From Desulfopila aestuarii DSM 18488 (GTDB taxonomy: Bacteria > Desulfobacterota > Desulfobulbia > Desulfobulbales > Desulfocapsaceae): a stretch of DNA of 64,000 bases. Below the pieces are notes generated by a model. It saw only the letters and a program-made list of their open reading frames with translations. It ran no database searches and had not been told where the DNA came from. The stretch's first letter is position 1. Each line of letters starts with the position of its first letter. Shown here one piece after another: positions 7,899-15,962 of this stretch. A program made the position numbers and the translations under genes. The stretch is taken from the NCBI RefSeq assembly GCF_900143695.1, contig NZ_FRFE01000005.1, positions 124,001 to 188,000 on the forward strand, in the 5' to 3' direction.

Positions 7899-8663
7899 AT
7901 GCTTCTCATTACCGCCCCATCCAAAACCCAGAACCGAATCGACCGATATTTATCCTTTTTCACCGAACCGTCCTTTTTTTCGAAAAGTACAAGCCTGATC
8001 GATCAGCTCAAAGCCTATTCCGTAACTGATCTCTGCCATCTGATGAAGATCAGCAGAACTCTGGGAGAGAGCACCCACCAGCGCATTGCCGACTTCCGCC
8101 CACCGCTAACCCTTGAAAACAGCAGACAGGCACTCTTCACCTTCCAGGGGGACGCTTACGAAAGTCTTACCCCGGCAACCTATACCGAAAAACAATTGCG
8201 TCACGCCCAACGTCATCTGCGCATTCTCTCCGGACTCTACGGAATCCTCCGCCCTTTGGATCTGATGTTCTCTTACCGGCTGGAAATGGGTTGCAAGATC
8301 ACTGGCAAAGGCTGGAACAATCTCTATCAGTTCTGGGGTGACACCATCACCGACAGCATCAATTTTGACTGCAAAGACCACCCAGACCCAACTGTGATAA
8401 ATCTCGCCTCAAACGAATATTCCCGGGTGATCAATATGAAAAAACTCCTATCACGCCCTGTCACCATCACCTTCCAGCAGAAAAAGGGTGACGGCTACGC
8501 GACTATCCCTATCCACTCTAAGCGGGCACGAGGATTGATGATCCATTACGTAATCATCAATGGCTTAACACATGCGGAGCAACTGCAACAGTTCAATCTG
8601 GGGGAATATAGCTTTCATGAAGAGCTCTCCACCGCGGATAACTGGTTCTTCAGACGAAAGTAA
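7899..8663 (+). CDS. yaaA: YaaA-family (DUF328) peroxide-stress protein
   Basis: A 254-residue protein beginning MLLITAPSKTQNR. The frame is open 32 codons further upstream to 7803, but homologues start at this ATG. Family features include SGLYGILRPLDLM, YRLEMG, INLASNEYS and HSKRARGLMIHYVI. In Escherichia coli YaaA binds DNA and lowers free iron during peroxide stress; the biochemical activity is only partly understood. In an anaerobe a role in oxidative or iron stress is plausible but inferred. The gene stands alone and converges on gapA. Confidence 0.9.
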   Translation: MLLITAPSKTQNRIDRYLSFFTEPSFFSKSTSLIDQLKAYSVTDLCHLMKISRTLGESTHQRIADFRPPLTLENSRQALFTFQGDAYESLTPATYTEKQLRHAQRHLRILSGLYGILRPLDLMFSYRLEMGCKITGKGWNNLYQFWGDTITDSINFDCKDHPDPTVINLASNEYSRVINMKKLLSRPVTITFQQKKGDGYATIPIHSKRARGLMIHYVIINGLTHAEQLQQFNLGEYSFHEELSTADNWFFRRK

Positions 8664-8762
8664 GAAAACAGAACACTTGCAGCAGCATTTATGGCAAAAA
8701 GACAGAGGAGAGCTCGGCAGGTTTTGGAATCTAAAGCCTTTTCTCGAAGGAGAAAAAGATGC

Positions 8763-8790
8763 AGGCCGGCCCCCTAAAGGAGACCGGCCT
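8763..8790 (-). terminator. Hairpin between yaaA and gapA, probable gapA terminator
   Basis: Seven-base arms AGGCCGG (8763-8769) and CCGGCCT (8784-8790) pair around a 14-base loop. Read on the minus strand, the hairpin is followed by GCATCTTTTTC, a modest T tract. It lies 49 bp past the gapA stop and may also stop transcripts from yaaA. Confidence 0.55.
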
Positions 8791-8839
8791 ACCAAAACGA
8801 TTTATCTGTACAGCAAACAGCGTGATGTTGTGATATGGA

Positions 8840-9844
8840 TCAAACCGTCCGCTTGCTCTCCATATGGAGAATAAGATCCAGCATCCTGTTGGAGTAGCCC
8901 CACTCATTGTCGTACCAGCTCATTACCTTGACGGTTCTGCCAATGACCTTGGTGCACTGGCCGTCGACGATGGAGGAGTGGCTGTCTCCCTGGAAATCGA
9001 TAGAGACCAGCGGCAGATCGGTGTAACCGAGATAACGGTTGGCAGCAGCCTTTAAAGCAGCATTCACTTCATCCACGGTGGTGTCCTTTTCCACTTCCAT
9101 TACCGCGTCAACGAGAGATACGGTGGGAGTTGGAACACGCACGGCAAGACCATCGAATTTGCCTTTCAGTTCTGGAATAACCAGGGATACGGCTGAAGCA
9201 GCACCGGTTTTGGTGGGAATCATGGAAAGAGCGGCAGCCCGAGCACGGCGCAGGTCTGAGTGCGGGAAGTCCAAGAGGCGCTGATCACCCGTGTAGGCGT
9301 GAACGGTGGTCATGAGACCGCGCTGGATACCGAAGTTATCCAGAATCACCTTTGCGAATGGCGCCAGACAGTTGGTGGTACAAGAGGCGTTGGAGACGAT
9401 ATGATGAATGGCGTCATCATAATCCTCTTCGTTGACTCCCATAACGAAAGTTTTCACTTCGCCTTTAGCTGGTGCAGATATAACGACCTTTTTCGCACCG
9501 CCGTCAATGTGCGCACGTGTGGTTTCGGCATCACGGAACAATCCGGTACACTCTGCAACATAATCAACACCCAACTCCCCCCAAGGAATATCGGCCGGGT
9601 TGCGATGGCTGCTGACCGCAATGTTTTTGCCGTTGACGACGATACCATTTTCGGTGCTTGTGACCTCTGCCGGCATCGGACCCATGACGGAATCGTATTT
9701 GAGCAGATGTGCAAGAGTAGCAGTGCTGGTGAGATCATTGATCGCGACAATTTCAATGTCCTTGAAAGCCGGATCCTGAAATGCTGCACGGAAAATGTTG
9801 CGACCAATCCTGCCAAATCCATTGATACCAATCCGAATTGTCAT
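8840..9844 (-). CDS. gapA: Glyceraldehyde-3-phosphate dehydrogenase, type I
   Basis: A 334-residue NAD-dependent glycolytic/gluconeogenic enzyme. Start set at the ATG of MTIRIGINGFGRIGRN (9844), with AGGAGA upstream; nine further open codons at the 5' side lack homology. The Rossmann motif GFGRIG, active-site SNASCTTNC with the catalytic Cys, HAYTGDQRLLD and the C-terminal SWYDNEWGYSNRM are all intact. No pgk or other glycolytic gene follows. A palindromic LacI-family operator lies about 240 bp upstream, and the divergent gene encodes a LacI-family protein, so sugar- or metabolite-dependent control is likely. Confidence 0.97.
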   Translation of the reverse strand: MTIRIGINGFGRIGRNIFRAAFQDPAFKDIEIVAINDLTSTATLAHLLKYDSVMGPMPAEVTSTENGIVVNGKNIAVSSHRNPADIPWGELGVDYVAECTGLFRDAETTRAHIDGGAKKVVISAPAKGEVKTFVMGVNEEDYDDAIHHIVSNASCTTNCLAPFAKVILDNFGIQRGLMTTVHAYTGDQRLLDFPHSDLRRARAAALSMIPTKTGAASAVSLVIPELKGKFDGLAVRVPTPTVSLVDAVMEVEKDTTVDEVNAALKAAANRYLGYTDLPLVSIDFQGDSHSSIVDGQCTKVIGRTVKVMSWYDNEWGYSNRMLDLILHMESKRTV

Positions 9845-10082
9845 GCTGTTCTCCTGTTGTGATATTTTCACTGTATGTCCACCTTACGCCTTGTAGACGA
9901 TGGAAAAACATACCAGTTCTACATTATGATCATACCAATCAGCCTCTCCCGTACACCTCTCGGTTGACTGAGTGATCAACTTCCTCACGATGTGTTAAGC
10001 CTTACGGCCCATACATAAATCATCTTCCCCGACGTTAATGTATCGGAATCTTTACCGCGCAAAAGAAATTGCTAGTGACTAT

Positions 10083-10098
10083 TTGTAAACGTTTACAA
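10083..10098. promoter_or_regulatory. LacI-family operator, cre-like 16-bp palindrome
   Basis: TTGTAAACGTTTACAA is a perfect 16-bp palindrome with the central CG typical of LacI/GalR-family operators. It shares its 14-bp core with the site at 10433. It lies on the gapA side of the intergenic region, upstream of the gapA start. Confidence 0.8.
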
Positions 10099-10432
10099 CC
10101 AAATTGCCAACAGTTATTTTGTCACGGTCACACCGGCTCATCTCCTAAAGCGACCTGATAATTTTCATCATACTTTTTACATAATGTTTAATTTCAACAA
10201 TGTACTTCTAGTATACTCGATTCACCAGTTAGAATAGTAGAGGGAGGACCGAACCATTTTCACAAACAGCATCAGCTCCGCCCTGCAACTGGATCACATA
10301 TTATTCGCATTCTCTCACCTGTCCGTCCAGCAACACCTCTATGATTTCCATCCCATCATTCTGTTACTTGGTCAGACAATGCACGTACCCTGAAATCCCA
10401 GAGCACTAACAAGAATTCATTGACGCTTGCAA

Positions 10433-10446
10433 TGTAAACGTTTACA
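10433..10446. promoter_or_regulatory. LacI-family operator overlapping the regulator's own promoter
   Basis: TGTAAACGTTTACA is a perfect 14-bp palindrome identical to the core of the site at 10083. It overlaps the spacer and -10 region of a possible promoter (TTGACG 10420-10425, TACACA 10443-10448) for the LacI-family gene, which suggests autorepression. Confidence 0.8.
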
Positions 10447-10493
10447 CATGCGAGATGAACTATTTCCCATTTTACGAGGAGCACAAAATTCAC

Positions 10494-11483
10494 ATGGCAA
10501 AAATCAGAGATGTGGCCGAGGCGGCAGGAGTATCAACCGCCACGGTCTCGAGGGTGCTGACCAACAAACCGCATGTACGTCCGGAAGTAAAAAAAAAGGT
10601 TCTCGAAGTGGTTGAAGCCTTGGGCTATCGCCCCAATCGGGTCGCCCAGAACCTCAGGTCCAACTCCTCGAAGATCATCGCGCTCATCATCTCCGATATC
10701 GAGAATCCTTTTTTTCAACGAGTAAGTCGCGCGGTTGACGATACAGTCCATGACCTGGGTTACAGCGTCATGCTCTGCAATACTGACGAAAACCCGGAAA
10801 AAGAACGGCTTTCCCTTAACCTTCTGCGGGATGAAAACATCGCCGGGGTAATCCTCGCCCCTACCCGTCAGACAATCGACACCTTCAGCAAATCTACCGT
10901 CGAAATTCCGATGGTGATCATCGACCGGCATGTGACCAATATCAATGTCGATAACGTTATGATCGACAATATCCAGGCCGCCTATAGTATCACCAAGCAT
11001 CTGATCGGCCATGGCTACAGTCGGATTGGCGGCATATTCGGCATGGGGAGTACCACCGGACGCGACCGGCGAGAGGGTTTTCTACGGGCTTTGAAAGAGC
11101 ATGCGTTGAAGCCCATCACCGAACTCACCAAATATGCGCATCCGCGGGAAGAAGACGGGTACACGACAGCCACCAAACTCCTCGAGCTGCCTGAGCCACC
11201 CGAAGCAATCCTGACCAGCAACAGCCTGCTCGCCGCCGGGGTTATGCAGGCGATACGTGAGCGCAGTCTCCGCATCCCGGATGATGTGGCCTTTGCCACT
11301 TTCGATGACACCACCTGGGCCAAACTGATGGTACCACCCCTCACCGTCGTAGATCAACCAACCTACGAAATAGGCCGCACCGCTGCTGAACTGCTGATAA
11401 AACGCATCCAGGATCCGAGCCGCTCATACCGGGAGGTTATTCTCAATACCAGGTTGATCCTTCGCCACTCGTGCGGCTGCTGA
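10494..11483 (+). CDS. LacI/GalR-family transcriptional regulator
   Basis: A 329-residue repressor-type protein. The N-terminal helix-turn-helix with hinge is textbook: IRDVAEAAGVSTATVSRVLT, then ALGYRPNRVAQNLRS. The rest is a periplasmic-binding-protein-like ligand domain (IALIISDIENPFFQ, IDRH, GHGYSRIGGI, AFATFDDTTWAKLMVPPLT). The start at 10494 follows GAGGAG at a somewhat long spacing; the frame is open 13 codons further up. Two identical-core palindromes in the upstream gap match the operator type of this family, implying autoregulation and control of divergent gapA. The effector is unknown; a sugar or sugar phosphate is the usual case. Confidence 0.93.
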   Translation: MAKIRDVAEAAGVSTATVSRVLTNKPHVRPEVKKKVLEVVEALGYRPNRVAQNLRSNSSKIIALIISDIENPFFQRVSRAVDDTVHDLGYSVMLCNTDENPEKERLSLNLLRDENIAGVILAPTRQTIDTFSKSTVEIPMVIIDRHVTNINVDNVMIDNIQAAYSITKHLIGHGYSRIGGIFGMGSTTGRDRREGFLRALKEHALKPITELTKYAHPREEDGYTTATKLLELPEPPEAILTSNSLLAAGVMQAIRERSLRIPDDVAFATFDDTTWAKLMVPPLTVVDQPTYEIGRTAAELLIKRIQDPSRSYREVILNTRLILRHSCGC

Positions 11484-11568
11484 TACCTTTTAGGACAAGA
11501 ACAGAAGAGAACAACTGCAAAAAAAATGGAATTACAACAACAAAGGTAAACCGTCGTTCCCAAAGAGT

Positions 11569-12030
11569 TCACCCCTCAAGAAGAGAAACAACCGATTGCA
11601 CAGCTGAAGGGATAGCTTCTGCCACCTCCCGGGTCAGGCTTTCCGTTAGCTGATCGAAGCATTTCCCCTCGATCCCCACCAGAAAGATCTCGCGAGGAAT
11701 TCTCTCTGGATAGAGCTTCCGTCCCACCTCGATGGCCTCGCGGATACCTATACCATGACCGCTCACTGGTCGCAGATGTTGGATAGGCAGCTGCTCCCAA
11801 CTCAGAACGTGCACCGTACCTGCTACCGCTCCGAGCTGTACCGCATCCACCACGATCAACAGATCTTCACCGCCAAGTTCATCTAAAAGGTCTATACCGC
11901 CAAGGCCTATAAAACAAAGGCGCACCCTATCGCGGAGGGGAACGCCTTCTAATGCGGTATATACCGCGTGTCCAGCACCGTCATCAGCAGCCAGCGCATT
12001 GCCCAGGCAGACGATCAAGGTCTTCGGCAT
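11569..12030 (-). CDS. [NiFe]-hydrogenase maturation endopeptidase (M52 family)
   Basis: A 153-residue HyaD/HycI-type protease that removes the C-terminal peptide of the hydrogenase large subunit once nickel is inserted. It shows the family opening LIVCLGNALAADDGAG, an acidic central strand LLIVVDAVQ (metal-binding Asp) and a conserved His in VSGHGIGI. It is the last gene of the hydrogenase operon, 1 bp after the V4R-like gene. The cognate substrate is almost certainly the large subunit encoded at 12760-14175, whose cleavable tail is visible. Confidence 0.92.
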   Translation of the reverse strand: MPKTLIVCLGNALAADDGAGHAVYTALEGVPLRDRVRLCFIGLGGIDLLDELGGEDLLIVVDAVQLGAVAGTVHVLSWEQLPIQHLRPVSGHGIGIREAIEVGRKLYPERIPREIFLVGIEGKCFDQLTESLTREVAEAIPSAVQSVVSLLEG

Positions 12031-12031
12031 A

Positions 12032-12508
12032 TCAGATACGCCGTACCATACTGAACATCATATTAAAGGTACACTGTTCACCGGTAGACACCGTTTTGGG
12101 CCGCGCCGGGCAACCGGCCAGTTCGGCGAGGATGCCAGCAATATAATAATGAAACATCTGGCAGATCTGGCTATCGAGCGCCATGCCCCGGTTCATGCAG
12201 ACACTCCGGATGGGGCAATGGTTGATGGTAATGACCGCCTCTTTACCTGCAAAGGTGCCACCCACCTCCATCTGCTGGATACGGAAGACCCGTACAAACT
12301 CGGCGAGAGCCTCCTCGGGAGTCGACTGCAACATATGCACCGGCATGTTCTGCCCCATCTTTCTCCCTGCAGCCACGGCCAACGACGGGGTGGACTTGCC
12401 GACAAAGGTTTCGATGGTCTCGACCAGCATTTCTATAAGAAAGGAAACCTCGGTAAATGCCTTGTCGTAATCATCCGGTGTCAGGTGCAATTCGTTGGTG
12501 GCAATCAT
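12032..12508 (-). CDS. V4R-like small-molecule-binding protein of the hydrogenase operon (copy 1)
   Basis: A 158-residue soluble protein that resembles the V4R/hydrocarbon-binding fold by pattern: AVAAGRKMGQ, a central strand region ending INHCPIRSVC, an amphipathic segment with a Cys (SQICQMFHYYIAGILAEL) and a closing GEQCTF. The protein encoded at 15140-15634 follows the same pattern, so the two look like diverged paralogues at the two sides of the hydrogenase subunits. V4R domains bind small ligands or cofactors; a sensing or assembly role here is inference. Its start overlaps the ferredoxin stop by 4 bp, so translation is coupled. Confidence 0.7.
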   Translation of the reverse strand: MIATNELHLTPDDYDKAFTEVSFLIEMLVETIETFVGKSTPSLAVAAGRKMGQNMPVHMLQSTPEEALAEFVRVFRIQQMEVGGTFAGKEAVITINHCPIRSVCMNRGMALDSQICQMFHYYIAGILAELAGCPARPKTVSTGEQCTFNMMFSMVRRI

Positions 12509-12756
12509 AAAAACTTCTCCATCCGTCGGCTGAAATAGATGTTGCGGTAGAAATTTTTCACATGGTGAATATTGGCATGGCTGATGACCTGGGAAGGGCA
12601 GATGTACGCACAGCTCAAACAGGCGATGCAGTTCTCCACCTTCGCCACTACCGCTTTCTGCTCTTTTTCATCAAAGTCAAAGCAAGCGGTAGGACAGACA
12701 TCGATACACATCCGGCAACCTCTGCACCCCTTTTCACGAATCGTCATTTCAAGCAT
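12505..12756 (-). CDS. 2[4Fe-4S] ferredoxin-like hydrogenase electron carrier
   Basis: An 83-residue protein with two cluster motifs, CRGCRMCIDVCP and CIACLSCAYICP, each CxxCxxCxxxCP, spaced as in polyferredoxin-type electron-transfer subunits. A basic, aromatic C-terminal tail of about 25 residues (HVKNFYRNIYFSRRMEKFL) extends past the fold and could dock it to a partner. It follows the hydrogenase large subunit by 3 bp and probably carries electrons between the small-subunit cluster chain and the cellular acceptor. Confidence 0.92.
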   Translation of the reverse strand: MLEMTIREKGCRGCRMCIDVCPTACFDFDEKEQKAVVAKVENCIACLSCAYICPSQVISHANIHHVKNFYRNIYFSRRMEKFL

Positions 12757-12759
12757 GAT

Positions 12760-14175
12760 CTAACTCCTTGTGATTCTGCGGACAATGTCACCGCTGCGCC
12801 GTACCTCGACATCCAGCTCCATCCGGCCCAGGGCATGGGTCGAGCAGGCCAGACAGGGATCATAACAGCGTACCACAAACTCAAGACTGTTAAGGACTGC
12901 AGCGTCGTCTGCACCAGTAAAGAGCGAGTTAGCGCCCTCTTTGAGCGACCGGTTAATGGCCGCTGTATTCTGCTGGGTGGCGATGATCATATTCGCCGTG
13001 CGGACAATTCCTTTGTCATCTATCTGGTAATCGTGAATAAGCGTTCCCCGCGGCGCCTCAACATGACCAACCCCACGCGCCCCCCGGAAATCTGCAGGCA
13101 CCCGGGTCTCACCTCGCAGCGCCGGGTTATGGATAATGAGGTGTGCCTTCTCGGTAGCATGGATCAGTTCAATCAGCTTGGCATACATTTGCAGGACTAC
13201 GTTATGACATGGTCGACCGAATCTATTCCGGAATTCTTCAAATTCAGCCTGAGCCAGCGGAGTGTCCAGGCCATCAACCACGTTCAAGCGGGCCAGGGTC
13301 GAGACACGATAGAGATGCTCCGCCCCGTCCACGTCGAGATACACTTCCTTGGCATAGGAGTTGGGTACCGCCCGCTCTACAAGAAAGTCACGGTATTCGG
13401 TAGTACCAAACTCGGCTCGAATCGCACCATTCTCATCCACCACCCGTAGCTCACCGTCATAAAAATTGAGGTTGCCACCATTCACCGTGCCCATGTACCA
13501 GCTGGGCATATTGAGTTCACTTAAGAGCAGCGGGTTCTTATCTAAAAATTCGAGCAGCAGAGCCTTTATCGTGCCGGAAAGCTCACTGGCCAGTTGCACG
13601 CTCTCTGCCGTCAGTTCCTGCAGTCGGGTAAACTGGGCATCGCTCAGTTTATAGGAGATCCCCCCCGCCACCGCTGTGACCGGATGGATACCGCGGCCAC
13701 CGATGGTCTCATTAATCTTCTGACCTAGACTTCGCAGGCGGAGCCCCTTTTTGGCCAGTTCCGGCTCCCTGTCGACCATGCCGACAATATTCTGCTGGCC
13801 GGCCGCACCGCCAAGACCAAAGACCAGATCGGGTCCGGCCAGAATAAAAAGCGACAACGCATGGGAGTGAATAACGTGGCCCATGTACATGAATTCGCGT
13901 AAAAGACGGGCTGCCTCGGGAATATCCACCCCAGCAGCGTTATCGAGTGCCTTGGCTGCCGCAAGGTGATGGGCGGTTGGACAAACTCCACAAATTCGAG
14001 CCGTCACCTGGGGGAGCGTCGATGCCTCCATGCCCACAAGAATGCGTTCAAACCCCCGTAATTCATTGACACAGAAAAAGGCTTCATCCACCTGACCATT
14101 ATCGTTTACTTCTAAAAGAATCCGGGCATGGCCTTCAATACGGGTTACCGGGTCTATTTTGATTGTCTTCGCCAT
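12760..14175 (-). CDS. [NiFe]-hydrogenase large subunit (group 3-like, MvhA-type)
   Basis: A 471-residue catalytic subunit. The N-terminal nickel motif reads RICGVCPTAHH and the C-terminal one DPCLACSTH, giving the four Cys ligands; all are Cys, not Sec. A 24-residue tail after that His (ALGRMELDVEV and on) is the peptide removed on maturation by the protease encoded in the operon. The opening KIDPVTRIEGHARI is typical. Start set at ATG 14175, which shares one base with the small-subunit stop and has GGAGG upstream. It resembles F420-non-reducing/cytoplasmic hydrogenases more than membrane uptake enzymes. No signal peptide is seen. Confidence 0.94.
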   Translation of the reverse strand: MAKTIKIDPVTRIEGHARILLEVNDNGQVDEAFFCVNELRGFERILVGMEASTLPQVTARICGVCPTAHHLAAAKALDNAAGVDIPEAARLLREFMYMGHVIHSHALSLFILAGPDLVFGLGGAAGQQNIVGMVDREPELAKKGLRLRSLGQKINETIGGRGIHPVTAVAGGISYKLSDAQFTRLQELTAESVQLASELSGTIKALLLEFLDKNPLLLSELNMPSWYMGTVNGGNLNFYDGELRVVDENGAIRAEFGTTEYRDFLVERAVPNSYAKEVYLDVDGAEHLYRVSTLARLNVVDGLDTPLAQAEFEEFRNRFGRPCHNVVLQMYAKLIELIHATEKAHLIIHNPALRGETRVPADFRGARGVGHVEAPRGTLIHDYQIDDKGIVRTANMIIATQQNTAAINRSLKEGANSLFTGADDAAVLNSLEFVVRCYDPCLACSTHALGRMELDVEVRRSGDIVRRITRS

Positions 14176-15107
14176 CAGCTTGCCTCCACCTCTGCGATCC
14201 ATTTCCTGATGAGAAAGGTCGGTTTGTCTCCGATCATCTTCGTGGCCATGGCATAGGCGTAATGTGTCTTGGCCGATTGCTCCATACTCTTTCGGATAAC
14301 CTCGGATGGAATCTCGGTAAGTCGGGCCATCCGCTCACTCACCTCTGTACGGATATCTCGATTCGGCTCGGTCAGAATCTGCATGGTCGGTCCGGCACAG
14401 CCGGTGCACATAATGCCATGGTTCGGACAGGGGGAGAGACAGCGATCGAGCGTCACCGAGCCGAGACAAAGAAACCCCTGACTCAAAAAGCAGATATCAT
14501 CGTCAGCCACCGCATCAGCACTGTTCTTGATCTCAGTCACATCACTTTTTTTCATGGTACGGTTGCAACCGCCGCAGACCGACTCCTGCCGTACCCTGGG
14601 CGCCGTCCCCTCAATCAGCGCACTCAAGCCCTCGAAAATAAAATGGGCATGGGGCGGACAGCCTGGCAGATAAAGATCGACCTCAATCACCTCGTCGATG
14701 GGTGTCACCAATTTTTCGAGTCCATCCACTTCGGTAGCGGGAATGAAATTCGTGCGGGTTGTCGGGCTATTGAGGTAGACATGGTCCATGATTTCTTCAC
14801 GGGAATGGGCAAGGCCCGCACCGTGCAAACCGCCATAAACCGCACAGGTACCAAAGGCTATGATAGTCTTGCATTTTTTGCGCATCTCGATAGCCGCATG
14901 CCGATCGTGCTCGGTGCGGATGGATCCTGTCAGTATGCCGATCTCCGCCTCGGGATAGCCCTTTTCATCGGTCAGCACCGGACATTTCTGGATCTGCACC
15001 GATTCGAGGACATTCAATATTTTTTCGTGGAGATCAACCAGGGAGACATGACATCCCCCACAGTCACACAGCCACTCAGTATTCAAACGAATTTTCTCTG
15101 GGCTCAT
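14175..15107 (-). CDS. [NiFe]-hydrogenase small subunit (group 3-like, MvhG-type)
   Basis: A 310-residue iron-sulfur subunit without a Tat signal, so cytoplasmic. The proximal cluster region has WLCDCGGCHVS, AFGTCAVYGG and LPGCPPH. The second half is Cys-rich (SVCGGCNRTM, CLSPCPNHGIMCTGCAG), supplying further clusters, and is longer than in minimal MvhG proteins. It forms the electron path between the Ni-Fe site and the ferredoxin encoded downstream. No HdrABC or diaphorase genes are in the operon, so the terminal electron acceptor is not visible. Confidence 0.93.
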   Translation of the reverse strand: MSPEKIRLNTEWLCDCGGCHVSLVDLHEKILNVLESVQIQKCPVLTDEKGYPEAEIGILTGSIRTEHDRHAAIEMRKKCKTIIAFGTCAVYGGLHGAGLAHSREEIMDHVYLNSPTTRTNFIPATEVDGLEKLVTPIDEVIEVDLYLPGCPPHAHFIFEGLSALIEGTAPRVRQESVCGGCNRTMKKSDVTEIKNSADAVADDDICFLSQGFLCLGSVTLDRCLSPCPNHGIMCTGCAGPTMQILTEPNRDIRTEVSERMARLTEIPSEVIRKSMEQSAKTHYAYAMATKMIGDKPTFLIRKWIAEVEAS

Positions 15108-15139
15108 CTGAATCGTTCTCCCCTTTTTTCCCTTTTAGG

Positions 15140-15634
15140 CTATACCTGCACGGTCAACACTTTGAGGCAGGCGTTCTCGCCTGCATGCCGTATTTCAAGG
15201 TTGGTTTTCTTGCCCATGATAGTCTCTAGCGCCCCGATGAAAAAGCCGGTCATCATGTTGCAGAGGGAACCATACTGGGGATGGCCGAAACGAAAGAGCG
15301 CCTGACGAATCATGCAGTCGCGAAAAACCAGAAAGATCTGGGACTCATTTTTGTCGTTGACAGTAACATAGTCAGCCTGGCCCTGTTCTTTAAACAATTC
15401 AAAGTTCCAAAGACAATTGTTGGCTATCAGAACTTTTCGCACTTCATCGATCGCCTCGAGCAGATCATTGGTGTGCCTGGCCTCTGCAGCAAATTTCCGG
15501 CCCAGGTTCCGTCCCGCAGACATGGTCATACTGTTTGCACCGCGACCGAGAACATTTTCCATCCCCGCTGCAAGAGCTGCCATAAAGTTCATGGTCTCCT
15601 GCAGAGCGCGTCTTTTTTTCAACACTTCATCCAC
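15140..15634 (-). CDS. V4R-like small-molecule-binding protein of the hydrogenase operon (copy 2)
   Basis: A 164-residue soluble protein, first gene of the hydrogenase operon. Start is GTG 15634 behind GGAGG; an overlapping ATG frame closes at once. It shares the pattern of the protein at 12032-12508: TMSAGRNLGRKF, VFRDCMIRQ, a Cys-bearing helix CNMMTGFFIGALE and an ending GENACLKV. These spaced Gly-Arg and Cys positions suggest a common origin and perhaps a metal or cofactor site. Function is unknown; being first in the operon it could be a hydrogenase-specific sensor or assembly factor. Confidence 0.7.
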   Translation of the reverse strand: MDEVLKKRRALQETMNFMAALAAGMENVLGRGANSMTMSAGRNLGRKFAAEARHTNDLLEAIDEVRKVLIANNCLWNFELFKEQGQADYVTVNDKNESQIFLVFRDCMIRQALFRFGHPQYGSLCNMMTGFFIGALETIMGKKTNLEIRHAGENACLKVLTVQV

Positions 15635-15962
15635 TTATCCATCCCTCCATGCATCGTTGCAACATGCACCATTGTGTCATTGTGGCGCCGACATTGGTGG
15701 CTTCAAGGAAATGACCACACCTCCGCCTGTGCCGCTGTCAACAGGTTCCACCCAGTGTAATGGCTATATCAGCCAATCACAAGGGAAAACTAGGAATATC
15801 CGAAAGGACTCAGAAGTGTTTGCCGGTTACAAAAAAAACGGGCCACGACATCCACAACAATGAAGTCGAGGAAAAAAAATCCCTGAAGACAAAGTCTTCA
15901 GGGATAGAAAAAAGCACCAAAAAAGAGATATAAAAAACAAAAAACCGCGCAGAAAAAGAGCG
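15635..15962. other. Intergenic region upstream of the hydrogenase operon
   Basis: About 330 bp between the pcm stop and the first hydrogenase-operon gene. It holds the pcm terminator hairpin (15879-15905). The remainder must include the hydrogenase promoter, but I see no sigma-54 or strong sigma-70 match there. Confidence 0.5.
15879..15905 (-). terminator. Rho-independent terminator after pcm
   Basis: Perfect 12-bp arms (15879-15890 and 15894-15905) enclose a 3-base loop. On the minus strand the hairpin runs straight into eight or nine T residues. It lies 57 bp past the pcm stop. The A-rich other flank could let it also act on plus-strand transcripts. Confidence 0.88.

Larger units (their letters stand above)
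9845..10493. other. Intergenic control region between gapA and the LacI-family gene
   Basis: About 650 bp without a convincing gene between divergent gapA and the regulator. It contains two cre-like palindromes described separately, and a TTGACG (10420-10425) 17 bp before TACACA (10443-10448) as a possible promoter for the regulator. The rest is AT-rich and shows no RNA structure I can support. Confidence 0.6.

Noticed and set aside
12562-13449. 295-codon open frame opposite the hydrogenase large subunit
   Set aside because: Antisense shadow; the opposite strand has all hydrogenase motifs.
12760-14175. Possible selenocysteine in the hydrogenase large subunit
   Set aside because: Both CxxC nickel motifs (CGVC, CLAC) are encoded with Cys codons, so no Sec reading is needed.
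14163-15305. 380-codon open frame opposite the hydrogenase small subunit
   Set aside because: Antisense shadow over two real genes; low-information composition and no recognisable domain.
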